Assembly: GCA_903910215.1 (NCBI GenBank)
Contig: CAIVYV010000381.1
Location: 1-11,096 of the forward strand
Direction: 5' to 3'
DNA from: an uncultured Pseudomonadota bacterium
GTDB lineage: Bacteria > Pseudomonadota > Gammaproteobacteria > Steroidobacterales > Steroidobacteraceae
Length of the DNA: 11,096 nt
The notes below the pieces were generated by a model. It was not told the DNA's origin and searched no databases. It worked only from the letters and a program-made list of their open reading frames with translations. Shown here piece by piece: positions 1-6,603 of the stretch (position 1 is its first letter; every line of letters starts with the position of its first letter). Both the position numbers and the translations under genes were made by a program.

Positions 1-654
1 AGAGCAGGTGCCGACAGGGTGGTGGCCGTACGCGATCGTATCGGCAGCTTGCAGGATCTCGTACGACACGCCGGACTCGATCGCGGTGACCTCGAGGCGC
101 TCGCTGCGGCGGGGGCTTGTGCGAACTTGACGGGTAATCGTCACCAGGCTTTCTGGTCGGTGGCAGGCACGGAAGTCGAACTTCCTTTGGCACCCTGTGC
201 CGAGGAGACGGCTTTGCCGCTGCTGCCGGTGCCGACGGAAGGGCAGAATCTGGTAGCTGACTATCGCTCGATTGGCTTGACCCTGGGGCGACATCCGCTG
301 GCTTTGCTGCGCTCGCTGTTTTCGCCTCGTGAGGTGTGCACTGCATCACAACTGTTGAGCCTGCCGCATGAGGGTCCCGTCTCGGTTGCGGGCTTGGTGA
401 CGATGCGACAGCGTCCGGGTACCGCGAGTGGCGTGACCTTCGTCACGCTCGAGGATGACACTGGCTACATCAATCTCATCGTCTGGAAGCGCATTGGGGA
501 GCAATACCGGCGTGAACTACTGCACTCGCGCCTACTCGAAGCGGAAGGTTATCTGCAGCGCGAAGGTGAGGTGCTGCACGTGATCGTCGAGCGCTTATAC
601 GATCGCTCGCCTTGGCTTGGGCGGCTCATGACTCGTTCGCGAGACTTTCGCTGA
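1..654 (+). CDS. dnaE2: Error-prone DNA polymerase DnaE2 (ImuC), C-terminal fragment
   Basis: This is the C-terminal 217 residues of a DnaE2-type (ImuC) alpha-subunit polymerase. The reading frame is open from base 1, so the gene starts upstream of the window; the family is usually just over 1000 residues, so roughly a fifth is visible. DnaE2 acts with ImuA and ImuB in damage-induced mutagenic translesion synthesis (family knowledge). The fragment shows the helix-hairpin-helix-rich tail (visible residues about 8-60) and the linker with the GLTLGRHPLALLR motif (about 92-104). The OB-fold follows at about 130-202, with the diagnostic MRQRPGTASGV and VTLEDDTG strings, and then REGEVLHVIVERLYD. 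The protein ends in TRSRDFR, close to the SRDF-type ending typical of DnaE2 and unlike replicative DnaE. ImuA and ImuB, if present, lie outside the window. The gene converges on the small gene ending at 673 with only 18 bp between stops. Confident in the family; the start is not visible. Confidence 0.93.
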   Translation, partial: RAGADRVVAVRDRIGSLQDLVRHAGLDRGDLEALAAAGACANLTGNRHQAFWSVAGTEVELPLAPCAEETALPLLPVPTEGQNLVADYRSIGLTLGRHPLALLRSLFSPREVCTASQLLSLPHEGPVSVAGLVTMRQRPGTASGVTFVTLEDDTGYINLIVWKRIGEQYRRELLHSRLLEAEGYLQREGEVLHVIVERLYDRSPWLGRLMTRSRDFR

Positions 655-681
655 AGCGATGGTGGCTAAGGCTCAGCGCTT
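649..681. terminator. Weak hairpin spanning both convergent stop codons (dnaE2 and the small acidic gene)
   Basis: CGCTGA at 649-654 is the exact reverse complement of TCAGCG at 673-678, so transcripts from either strand could fold a 6-bp stem. Each arm contains the TGA stop of one of the two convergent genes. An alternative stem pairs AAGCG (654-658) with CGCTT (677-681). There is no clear U-tract on either side and the loop is 18 nt, so this is a poor match to a canonical intrinsic terminator. It is listed as the only candidate for separating the two transcripts. Confidence 0.2.
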
Positions 682-918
682 AACTTTGCGGGGCTTCGCT
701 TCCATACCGATGTCGTAATCATCGAAGTCGCTGGTGAGTTCGGCGGTTCGCTTCTCTTCACGCAGGCGCTCGAGTTTTCGCCAGGCAGGGTCGCCCGATG
801 GCTTCGGCCCTCCGCGGCGTCGCCCCTGTTCGAAATCTCGGATGACCTGATCGAAGTCCTCGCCCGATTCGAGGGCCTCGTCATCCTCGTAGTCGTCTTG
901 CTCCGGTCTCTCGTTCAT
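673..918 (-). CDS. Small acidic charged hypothetical protein (possibly PA3496-like)
   Basis: This is an 81-residue protein with no signal peptide or membrane segment. The N-terminal half is strongly acidic and probably disordered (runs such as DDYEDDEALESGEDFD). The C-terminal half is a charged, likely helical stretch, AWRKLERLREEKRTAEL, followed by DFDDYDIG and a basic KPRKVKR tail. The order of helix (R-K-L-E-x-L-R-E-E-K-R) then acidic D-F-D-D-Y resembles the small gammaproteobacterial proteins annotated as the PA3496 family, but this is a weak resemblance from memory. The ATG at 918 is preferred. A TTG at 936 would add six residues, but it lies within about 8 nt of the start site predicted from the promoter at 951-979. 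No convincing Shine-Dalgarno sequence is seen. The gene lies 78 bp downstream of gspF on the same strand and converges on dnaE2. The function is unknown, and nothing in it suggests a type II secretion component. Confidence 0.72.
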   Translation of the reverse strand: MNERPEQDDYEDDEALESGEDFDQVIRDFEQGRRRGGPKPSGDPAWRKLERLREEKRTAELTSDFDDYDIGMEAKPRKVKR

Positions 919-950
919 GGCACCACTGCCACCCAACCCCAGACGCGCAA

Positions 951-979
951 AATGTATTGCGACGCCGCGCGGCTTGCAA
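951..979 (-). promoter_or_regulatory. Candidate sigma-70 promoter for the small acidic gene
   Basis: Read on the minus strand: TTGCAA (974-979), a 17-bp spacer, then TACATT (951-956), each matching 4 of 6 consensus bases. The predicted start is near 944, giving a leader of about 26 nt before the ATG at 918. If real, the small gene is transcribed separately from gspF. The same region can also fold a TTGC/GCAA hairpin around the GCCGCGCGGC palindrome, so it could instead serve as a weak gspF terminator. Confidence 0.33.
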
Positions 980-996
980 CGGGGTGACAGTGAGCG

Positions 997-2223
997 TTAG
1001 CGCACCAATGTGTTCATTTCGAAGATGGGCATCAGCATGGCAAAGACGATGGCGAGTACGAACACCCCCATCCCGACGATCATGAGGGGGCCGAGCAGAC
1101 CGACCAAGGCGGTCAACAGACCATCCAATTCCCGCTCCTGATTAGTGGCCGCCCGATCGAGCATTTCCTCGAGGCGCCCGCTGGCCTCGCCGCTCGAGAT
1201 CAGGTGGACCGTCATCGGGGGGAAGAGCTTGCTTGCTGCGAGCGAGCGCCCGATGGGGGCGCCTTCGCGGATGCGCTCGGCCGCCTCCTCGACTGCGGCG
1301 CGCATCGGTCGGTTGGACATCACGGCTCCGGCGATCCGTAGACCTTCGAGTACGGGTACGGCGCTGCCGGTGAGGATGCTCAAGGTGCGGGTGAACCTCG
1401 CGGTATCGAAACCGCGGATCAGCTTGCCTGCAAGTGGCAGATGCAGCATCCAGCCATCGAACCGATAGCGTGCCTCGGGTGCTCGCAACCATCGCTTGAA
1501 GAGTACGCCGGCTACGGCCAGCCCGAGCAGCAGCCACAAACCGTAATCGCGCAGCCCATCACTGACGAACAGCAGAACTTGCGTCATCCACGGCAGCGCA
1601 TTTTGGCCTGATTCGAAGACCTCGACGACTTTGGGGACGACGTAAGTCAACAGGCCCGAGATGATGGCGATACACATGATCGTCAGTACGATCGGATAAA
1701 GCAGGGCACCGATGATCCGTTGTCGAAGTTGATCACGACTCTCGGTGTAATCGGCAAGTCGTTCGAGCACCACATCGAGCCGGCCCGATTGCTCGCCCGC
1801 GGCTACCGTAGCGCGATAGATCTCGGGGAAGACGCGCGGAAATTCGCCGAGCGCCGAGGCCAGCGTGAGACCTTCCGTCACCCGGGCGCGTACGGCTGTG
1901 ACGATCTTTTGCACGGCAGGTTTTTCCGATTGCTCCGACACGGCGCGCAGCGCGTCTTCGAGCGGTAGAGCGGCCTTGACGAGGGTGGCGAGCTGTCGTG
2001 TGAGCAAGGCCAGCTCGGCGTTGCTGATGCGATTGCTTCGCAGCGAGGCGCGTTTTCCGATGGCGCCTTTGGCAACATGGCCGCTCGTCACCAAAGAGAC
2101 CTGCATCGGCAACAATTGTTGATCACGCAACAATTGCCGCACATGGCGCGGGCTTTCGCCCTCCTGCACGCCGCGCACCTCGCGGCCGTCGGCATTCAAA
2201 GCAGTGTATTCGAAAGCGGCCAT
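997..2223 (-). CDS. gspF: Type II secretion system inner-membrane platform protein GspF
   Basis: This is a polytopic inner-membrane protein of the type II secretion platform. It interacts with GspE and GspL during pseudopilus assembly (family knowledge). At 408 residues it has the usual family length. It starts with MAAFEYTALNADGREV, the standard GspF opening. Two tandem T2SSF domains are visible, at about residues 71-194 and 272-395. Each carries the G-E-x-S-G-R-L signature (AGEQSGRLD at 142-150, SGEASGRLEEML at 344-355). Membrane segments are at about 172-196, 228-242 and 375-400. The ATG at 2223 was chosen because the family opening begins exactly there; the in-frame extension upstream reads through gspE and looks nothing like GspF. 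It lies 13 bp after the gspE stop with no obvious Shine-Dalgarno sequence, suggesting translational coupling to gspE. It is the last gene of the block; no gspG follows. Confidence 0.96.
   Translation of the reverse strand: MAAFEYTALNADGREVRGVQEGESPRHVRQLLRDQQLLPMQVSLVTSGHVAKGAIGKRASLRSNRISNAELALLTRQLATLVKAALPLEDALRAVSEQSEKPAVQKIVTAVRARVTEGLTLASALGEFPRVFPEIYRATVAAGEQSGRLDVVLERLADYTESRDQLRQRIIGALLYPIVLTIMCIAIISGLLTYVVPKVVEVFESGQNALPWMTQVLLFVSDGLRDYGLWLLLGLAVAGVLFKRWLRAPEARYRFDGWMLHLPLAGKLIRGFDTARFTRTLSILTGSAVPVLEGLRIAGAVMSNRPMRAAVEEAAERIREGAPIGRSLAASKLFPPMTVHLISSGEASGRLEEMLDRAATNQERELDGLLTALVGLLGPLMIVGMGVFVLAIVFAMLMPIFEMNTLVR
2108..2138 (-). repeat. Inverted repeat with duplicated CAATTGTTG inside gspF
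   Basis: Near the 5' end of gspF (residues about 30-39) the mRNA-sense sequence contains CAATTGTTG twice. Because CAATTG is itself palindromic, the copies also form an inverted repeat. The arm GGCAATTGTTG can pair with CAACAATTGTTGCC if three bases bulge, leaving a short CGTGAT loop. The 12-bp perfect palindrome CAACAATTGTTG lies at 2110-2121. The repeat encodes QLL and QQLL in the segment RQLLRDQQLL, so it may simply reflect a repeated peptide. It uses TTG leucine codons in a GC-rich gene. Confidence 0.55.
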
Positions 2224-2236
2224 GCGGATTGCGCCG

Positions 2237-3694
2237 TCAGTCTTCGCGCGTAACGCGCAACACTTCCTCGAGCGTCGTTTCACCCGAGAGTACCTTGCGA
2301 CGACCATCGTCGCGGATCGACGGGGTGGCAAGACGTGCGTGGCGCTCGAGTTCGCTCTCGGCCGCGCCATCGTGGATCAGTGTGCGCATCGCATCGTCGA
2401 TTAGCACGAGTTCGTAGATACCAGTACGACCTTTGTAGCCCGCACCCTCGCGTCCGGGCTTATACAATCGGACGGATGGTGCGTCCGGTGCGATGTTCAG
2501 CATGCGACGTTCGACGTCGGAGGCCTCGTAGGCTTCGCAGTGCTCGCGGTCGAGCGTGCGAACGAGTCGCTGCGCGACGATGCCGATGAGACTCGAAGCG
2601 AGGAGAAAAGGCTCGATACCCATATCGCGCAACCGAGTGATCGCGCCGACCGCCGTGTTGGTGTGCAGGGTGGAGAGCACGAGGTGACCGGTGAGTGAGG
2701 CTTGTACGGCGATCTGCGCGGTTTCGAGATCGCGAATTTCACCGACCATCACGATATCCGGATCTTGTCGCAGAATCGCGCGTAGTCCACGAGCGAAGCT
2801 CATATCGACCTTGGCGTTGACCTGGGTCTGACCGACACCGTCCAAGTAATACTCGATCGGATCTTCAACGGTCATGATGTTGCGCGTGGCATCGTTCAGT
2901 CGCGAGAGGGCGGCATAGAGCGTGGTCGTCTTGCCCGAGCCGGTTGGGCCGGTGACGAGCAGGATGCCATTGGGCTTGTGAATCAGCGCATCGAGCAGTG
3001 GCGTGATCGCAGGATCCATGCCGAGGTGATCGAGATCGAGTCGGCCGGCCTGCTTGTCGAGCAAGCGCAGTACCACACGTTCGCCATGACCCGATGGAAT
3101 CGTCGAGACGCGCACATCGACCGCACGGCCAGCCACTTTGAGGCTGATACGACCATCTTGCGGGAGCCGCTTCTCGGCGATGTCGAGTTTCGACATGACC
3201 TTGATACGCGAAACGACGGCTGCTGCCACAGCCCGTTTGGTTTGCAGGACCTCGCGCAGCACGCCGTCAACGCGCAATCGGACCACCAATCGATTCTCGA
3301 AAGGCTCTATGTGGATATCGGAAGCGTTTTCTTTGATTGCCTGTGTCAGCAGTGCATTGATGAGACGAATGATCGGTGCATCATCTTCGCTATCGAGCAA
3401 GTCGGACTGTTCAGGCAGATCCTGCGCGAGAAAGGCGAGATCGGTTGTGTCATCAAGGCCACCCGCAGCAGTGCGGGCATCGCTGCCCGCCTCGTAGGCG
3501 AGGCGCAGCAGTGCATCGAATTCGTCGGCTGCAACCTTGCGCAGATGTAGCGGCATGCCGAGGTGTCGGCGTGCCTCGGCAATGGCGGACGGGACGACAT
3601 CCGGGCGGATGGCGATCTGTGCGAACTCACCGTCAGTGCCCGTCAGCAGCAGCCCGTGACGTCGGGCGAAGGCGAGAGGCAGGGTTGGGGTCAC
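2237..3694 (-). CDS. gspE: Type II secretion ATPase GspE, lacking the tetracysteine zinc motif
   Basis: This is the cytoplasmic AAA-like secretion ATPase that powers pseudopilus assembly; 485 residues. A short N-terminal domain (about 1-70) is followed by the N2 domain with the KENASDIHIEPFENR motif (121-135) and VVRLRVDGVLRE. Next come Walker A GPTGSGKT (249-256), the Asp box TVEDPIEY (275-282), Walker B with ILRQDPDIVMVGEIRD (307-322) and the His box TGHLVLSTLHTN (335-346). The C-terminus has GYKGRTGIYELV (419-430) and ends in EEVLRVTRED. In the C-terminal metal-binding region the family normally has two CxxC pairs. Here the first reads LDREHCEAYEAS with a single Cys (C386), and the second is replaced by a shortened KPGREGAG loop. 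The GTG start at 3694 overlaps the gspD stop as GTGA, implying translational coupling. The catalytic motifs are all intact, so the protein is presumably active. Very confident in the family. Confidence 0.97.
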   Translation of the reverse strand: MTPTLPLAFARRHGLLLTGTDGEFAQIAIRPDVVPSAIAEARRHLGMPLHLRKVAADEFDALLRLAYEAGSDARTAAGGLDDTTDLAFLAQDLPEQSDLLDSEDDAPIIRLINALLTQAIKENASDIHIEPFENRLVVRLRVDGVLREVLQTKRAVAAAVVSRIKVMSKLDIAEKRLPQDGRISLKVAGRAVDVRVSTIPSGHGERVVLRLLDKQAGRLDLDHLGMDPAITPLLDALIHKPNGILLVTGPTGSGKTTTLYAALSRLNDATRNIMTVEDPIEYYLDGVGQTQVNAKVDMSFARGLRAILRQDPDIVMVGEIRDLETAQIAVQASLTGHLVLSTLHTNTAVGAITRLRDMGIEPFLLASSLIGIVAQRLVRTLDREHCEAYEASDVERRMLNIAPDAPSVRLYKPGREGAGYKGRTGIYELVLIDDAMRTLIHDGAAESELERHARLATPSIRDDGRRKVLSGETTLEEVLRVTRED

Positions 3695-5688
3695 GGCGCG
3701 GGCGCAGCAGGCGTCGGGGTCGCAGCAGCCGGCACTGCCGAATCAGCCGGCGGCAACTCGGGCAGGATCGCGCGCGGCGTGCCGGGCAACAGCGGCAATA
3801 CTTCGCGCTGCGGTCCTAGCTTGCGCTGTTGATCGCGCATGTAGTTGTACTTTTGGTTGGTCTCGAAGGCGGCATCGAGACCATCACGCAGGATCCGCGG
3901 CTGGATGAAGACCATCAGGTTGGTTTTGGTCTTCTTTGCGCTACGCGATTTGAACGCTTCGCCGACCACCGGGATGCGACCCAAAAAGGGCACGCGTTGT
4001 TCACCGCCGGTTTGTGAATCCTGAATCAGACCACCGAGTACCACCGTACCACCATCTTCGATCAGCACGTGCGTGCTGATGGTGCGCTTGTTGGTGACGA
4101 GATCGACCGCGCCTGAACTCGTTGCTGCGATGCTCGAGCTCTCCTGTTCGATCTTGAGCATCACCGAATCACCCTCGTTGATCTGTGGTGTGATCTTGAG
4201 AATGGTGCCGACTTCTTGGCGCTGGATTGTTTGGAAGGGGTTCAGGTTGTTACCCGTATTGCCGCCCGTGCTGGTGTATTGGCCGGTCACGAACGGCACT
4301 TCTTGGGCGACCTTGATCTCGGCTTCCTGATTATCCATCGTCACGATCGAGGGTGTGGCGATGATGTTTGTCGTCGAATCGCCGCGCAGCGCGCGCAGCA
4401 CGGCGGCGAAGTCGACGCCACCGCTGCCGAGGCGGCCGACGCCGACCGTCGTGCCGCGCGGCACGCTGGTGAGCGTCGTGGGGTCCGTTGCGGCCCGCGC
4501 GAGATCGACGATGCTCACACCGCCCACCGGTTCGATGAAGCCGCCGACGGCGTTATCGGCATTGCTGCCATCGATGAGCCAGTTCACGCCCAGCTCGGCT
4601 GACTTGTCGGCCGAAACCTCCACGATGATGGCCTCGACGATGACTTGTGCTCGGCGGATGTCGAGCTTGTCGATCACCGCCATCAAGGAATTCATGGTTT
4701 TCGCGGGGGCCGTGATCACGAGCGCATTGGTCTCGGGTTCAGCCCAGATGATGGTGCTGCGATCGGCGCTGGCAGAGGTCGTGGTACCTGCCGCCGGTGC
4801 GCCAGCGGTTACACCTTGAACTTGTTCTTTGAGTTTTGCGGCGATTTTTTCGGCATCGGCGTAGCGCAGATAGCGCACGCGGGTATCGCCACCGCTCGCG
4901 AGCGGCGTGTCGAGATAAGCAATGAGGGTGCGTGCGCGTAGACGCTGCGTTTTATCGCCGGCGAGCAAAATGCTGTTCGAGCGATCATCGGCGACGACGC
5001 GCAGCGGGCTCATGCCACCTTCGGCTGAGGCTTGCGCCGGATTCAGCGCGGTCATCGTGCGGACGACTTCCACCGCCGAGGCGTTCTGCATCGCAACGAC
5101 TTCGATATCGGCGTCGCTCGATTGGTCGATGCGCCGGATGATGCGCAGCATGCGATTCACGTTGTTGGCGCGATCAGCGAGGATCAGCATGTTCGAGGAC
5201 GGGTAAGCGGCAAGGTGCGCGTTTTGCGGCATGAGCGGACGCAGGATGGCCACTAATTGCGCTGCGCTCACGTTGGTTACCGAGACCACCTGCGTGACGA
5301 TCTCGTCTGAGGTGGCGCTCAAGCGATCCGGCAGATCGTTGCCCGGCATGGTGCGCGAGTTGGCATCAGGAATAATCTTCAGCACATCGCCCGAGGGTGC
5401 GGCGACGAAGCCGTGAACTTGCAGCAGCGCGAGAAACGCTTCGTAGAAAGCATCCGGCGTCATCGGTGTCGAGGAGAGCATCGTCACCTGCGCGCGCACG
5501 CGCGGGTCGACGATGATGTTTCGACCGGTCGCTGCCGCCACCGCCTCGATCACTTGCGTGATATCGGCATCCTTGAAATTGGGTGTGATGCGCGCACCCG
5601 ATGCGGGCTGCGCGGACGACGGACCTGCGGCGCCGAAGACGAGCAGGGCAGCCAGAAGAGTAGTGAGCAGCGAACGTGATGTCGGCAT
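3691..5688 (-). CDS. gspD: Type II secretion outer-membrane secretin GspD
   Basis: This is the secretin that forms the outer-membrane gated channel; 665 residues. The N-terminus has a Sec signal peptide: TSRS, a hydrophobic LLTTLLAALLVFG core, then likely cleavage after SSAQ or nearby (about residue 27). Domain order: N0 (about 33-108, NFKDADITQVIEAVA and NIIVDPRV), N1 (130-190), N2 (195-262), N3 (269-345, interrupted by a Gly/Ala/Thr/Ser-rich loop at 291-311), and the secretin domain (348-600). The secretin domain includes VDFAAVLRAL, NIIATPSIVT, the VPFVTG gate motif, VGTILKITPQI and VVLGGLIQD. A KYNYMRDQQ segment (613-621) is followed by a Pro/Ala-rich tail ending in PAAPAP. The ATG at 5688 was chosen because it begins the signal peptide; the upstream in-frame ATG inside the gspC end would bury it. 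GGAA lies about 8 nt upstream. It follows gspC by 34 bp and overlaps gspE by 4 bp. Confidence 0.97.
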   Translation of the reverse strand: MPTSRSLLTTLLAALLVFGAAGPSSAQPASGARITPNFKDADITQVIEAVAAATGRNIIVDPRVRAQVTMLSSTPMTPDAFYEAFLALLQVHGFVAAPSGDVLKIIPDANSRTMPGNDLPDRLSATSDEIVTQVVSVTNVSAAQLVAILRPLMPQNAHLAAYPSSNMLILADRANNVNRMLRIIRRIDQSSDADIEVVAMQNASAVEVVRTMTALNPAQASAEGGMSPLRVVADDRSNSILLAGDKTQRLRARTLIAYLDTPLASGGDTRVRYLRYADAEKIAAKLKEQVQGVTAGAPAAGTTTSASADRSTIIWAEPETNALVITAPAKTMNSLMAVIDKLDIRRAQVIVEAIIVEVSADKSAELGVNWLIDGSNADNAVGGFIEPVGGVSIVDLARAATDPTTLTSVPRGTTVGVGRLGSGGVDFAAVLRALRGDSTTNIIATPSIVTMDNQEAEIKVAQEVPFVTGQYTSTGGNTGNNLNPFQTIQRQEVGTILKITPQINEGDSVMLKIEQESSSIAATSSGAVDLVTNKRTISTHVLIEDGGTVVLGGLIQDSQTGGEQRVPFLGRIPVVGEAFKSRSAKKTKTNLMVFIQPRILRDGLDAAFETNQKYNYMRDQQRKLGPQREVLPLLPGTPRAILPELPPADSAVPAAATPTPAAPAP

Positions 5689-5722
5689 GAGAGTTCCGTC
5701 AGGCCAAGCTAGGCCAGTCCAG

Positions 5723-6544
5723 TCAGTTTGCACCGGCCATAGTGAGGCTGGCGAGATCAATCAGAATATTTTGGGTGCGCCCGGCGCGCTCTATCGTTAA
5801 TGACGCCTGCGGTACGCCGGAGAGACTGCGCAGGAAGGCATCGCCGTTGGCTTGATCGGACAACGGCGTATCGTTGATGGCGACGATCAAATCGCCGGCC
5901 TCGAGCCCAAGGCGAGTAAAGGCTCGCGCGTCGGCCCCCGGGTAGACTCTAATGCCCGGGCTTTGACCACCGCGGATCACCGCTTGCCAGCGAATGACGT
6001 TGGCGAGACCCGACTCTGCGTTGAGTGCTTGCGACGCAGCGCCGAGCGGTGGATTCGTCGCGGCCGGATCGAGGGCGCTGCCGGGCGTGAGTTGTCGTGG
6101 CAAGTCGAGACGCTCGAGGGTGCCGCCTCGATCGAGTATCACGTGATCGGCGTGCACGGCGCGCAGCACGAGATTGCCGGGCAGGGTATTGCCCACGCGA
6201 TACACCTTCGCAGGGCCACCCGAGTCGGCAATGATCGCCTGACCTGCGGCGGGATCTGTCTCGGCGATCACGCCTGCGAGACTCAGGTGCGTGGCCGAGG
6301 TCGCTACGATCGGTTGATCCACCCCACCGACACGTCCGAACAGGGCAGCATTTTTCAGGGCGGCCAGGGTGGTTTGAGTGGCATCCATGGTGGATGCGGC
6401 GACCGGTGCGACCGTGGGGATCGATGGTTCGTGGCTGCGAAAACCCGTCGTGACGAGGTAGGCGACCTGCAGCCCCAAGAGGGTAGCCAAGAGGGCGGTC
6501 ACGAGCGCAGGCAGATCGAGCCGAAGTCGCATGACCCGGATCAT
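5723..6544 (-). CDS. gspC: Type II secretion inner-membrane clamp protein GspC
   Basis: This is a bitopic inner-membrane protein linking the GspF/L/M platform to the GspD periplasmic domains (family knowledge); 273 residues. A short basic cytoplasmic N-terminus (MIRVMRLRLD) is followed by one membrane segment (about 11-34). A Pro/Thr/Ala-rich linker leads to the homology region (about 58-150), with LKNAALFGR, LSLAGVIAE, AIIADSGG, KVYRVGNTLPG and DHVILDRGG. After a second linker comes a PDZ domain (about 190-265), with GIRVYPGADARAF, LGLEAGDLIVAINDTPLSD and SLTIERAG. It is the PDZ-type rather than the coiled-coil-type GspC. The ATG at 6544 was chosen because GAGG lies 9 nt upstream (6554-6557); a second ATG at 6532 would remove four residues. 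It is the first gene of the gspCDEF block and is divergent from clpS across 59 bp. Confidence 0.95.
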   Translation of the reverse strand: MIRVMRLRLDLPALVTALLATLLGLQVAYLVTTGFRSHEPSIPTVAPVAASTMDATQTTLAALKNAALFGRVGGVDQPIVATSATHLSLAGVIAETDPAAGQAIIADSGGPAKVYRVGNTLPGNLVLRAVHADHVILDRGGTLERLDLPRQLTPGSALDPAATNPPLGAASQALNAESGLANVIRWQAVIRGGQSPGIRVYPGADARAFTRLGLEAGDLIVAINDTPLSDQANGDAFLRSLSGVPQASLTIERAGRTQNILIDLASLTMAGAN

Positions 6545-6553
6545 ACCTGCCCG

Positions 6554-6557
6554 CCTC
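6554..6557 (-). promoter_or_regulatory. Ribosome binding site deciding the gspC start
   Basis: GAGG on the minus strand, nine bases before the ATG at 6544. The alternative ATG at 6532 would have it about 21 nt away, so it favours the upstream start. Confidence 0.6.
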
Positions 6558-6568
6558 GCGCACCACAC

Positions 6569-6597
6569 TTGAGTTCGGGGTACCCTGGCCCTATAAC
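6569..6597 (+). promoter_or_regulatory. Sigma-70 promoter for clpS(A)
   Basis: TTGAGT (6569-6574, 4 of 6 consensus), exactly 17 bp of spacer, then TATAAC (6592-6597, 5 of 6). This is the best promoter match in the window. Transcription would begin about seven bases after the -10, at or next to the clpS ATG (6604), so the mRNA would be leaderless or nearly so. The AGG at 6598-6600, a possible Shine-Dalgarno sequence, would then not be transcribed. An upstream promoter cannot be excluded. Confidence 0.55.
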
Positions 6598-6598
6598 A
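6590..6598 (-). promoter_or_regulatory. Candidate extended -10 promoter element for gspCDEF
   Basis: On the minus strand the sequence reads TGTTATAGG: a TGn extension followed by TATAGG at 6590-6595 (4 of 6 bases matching). No good -35 is seen 16-18 bp upstream, which is compatible with an extended -10 promoter. The predicted start is near 6583, giving a leader of about 39 nt to the gspC ATG. It overlaps the clpS -10 on the other strand. The secretion genes may also have other regulators that cannot be seen here. Confidence 0.3.
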
Positions 6599-6603
6599 GG
6601 TCC

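Noticed and set aside
2224..2370. In-frame N-terminal extension of gspF
   Set aside because: The 49 extra residues overlap gspE and are basic, unrelated sequence; the GspF family begins at MAAFEYTA.
2978..3550. Open frame of 190 codons on the plus strand opposite gspE
   Set aside because: Antisense to the conserved ATPase core of GspE, with no family features.
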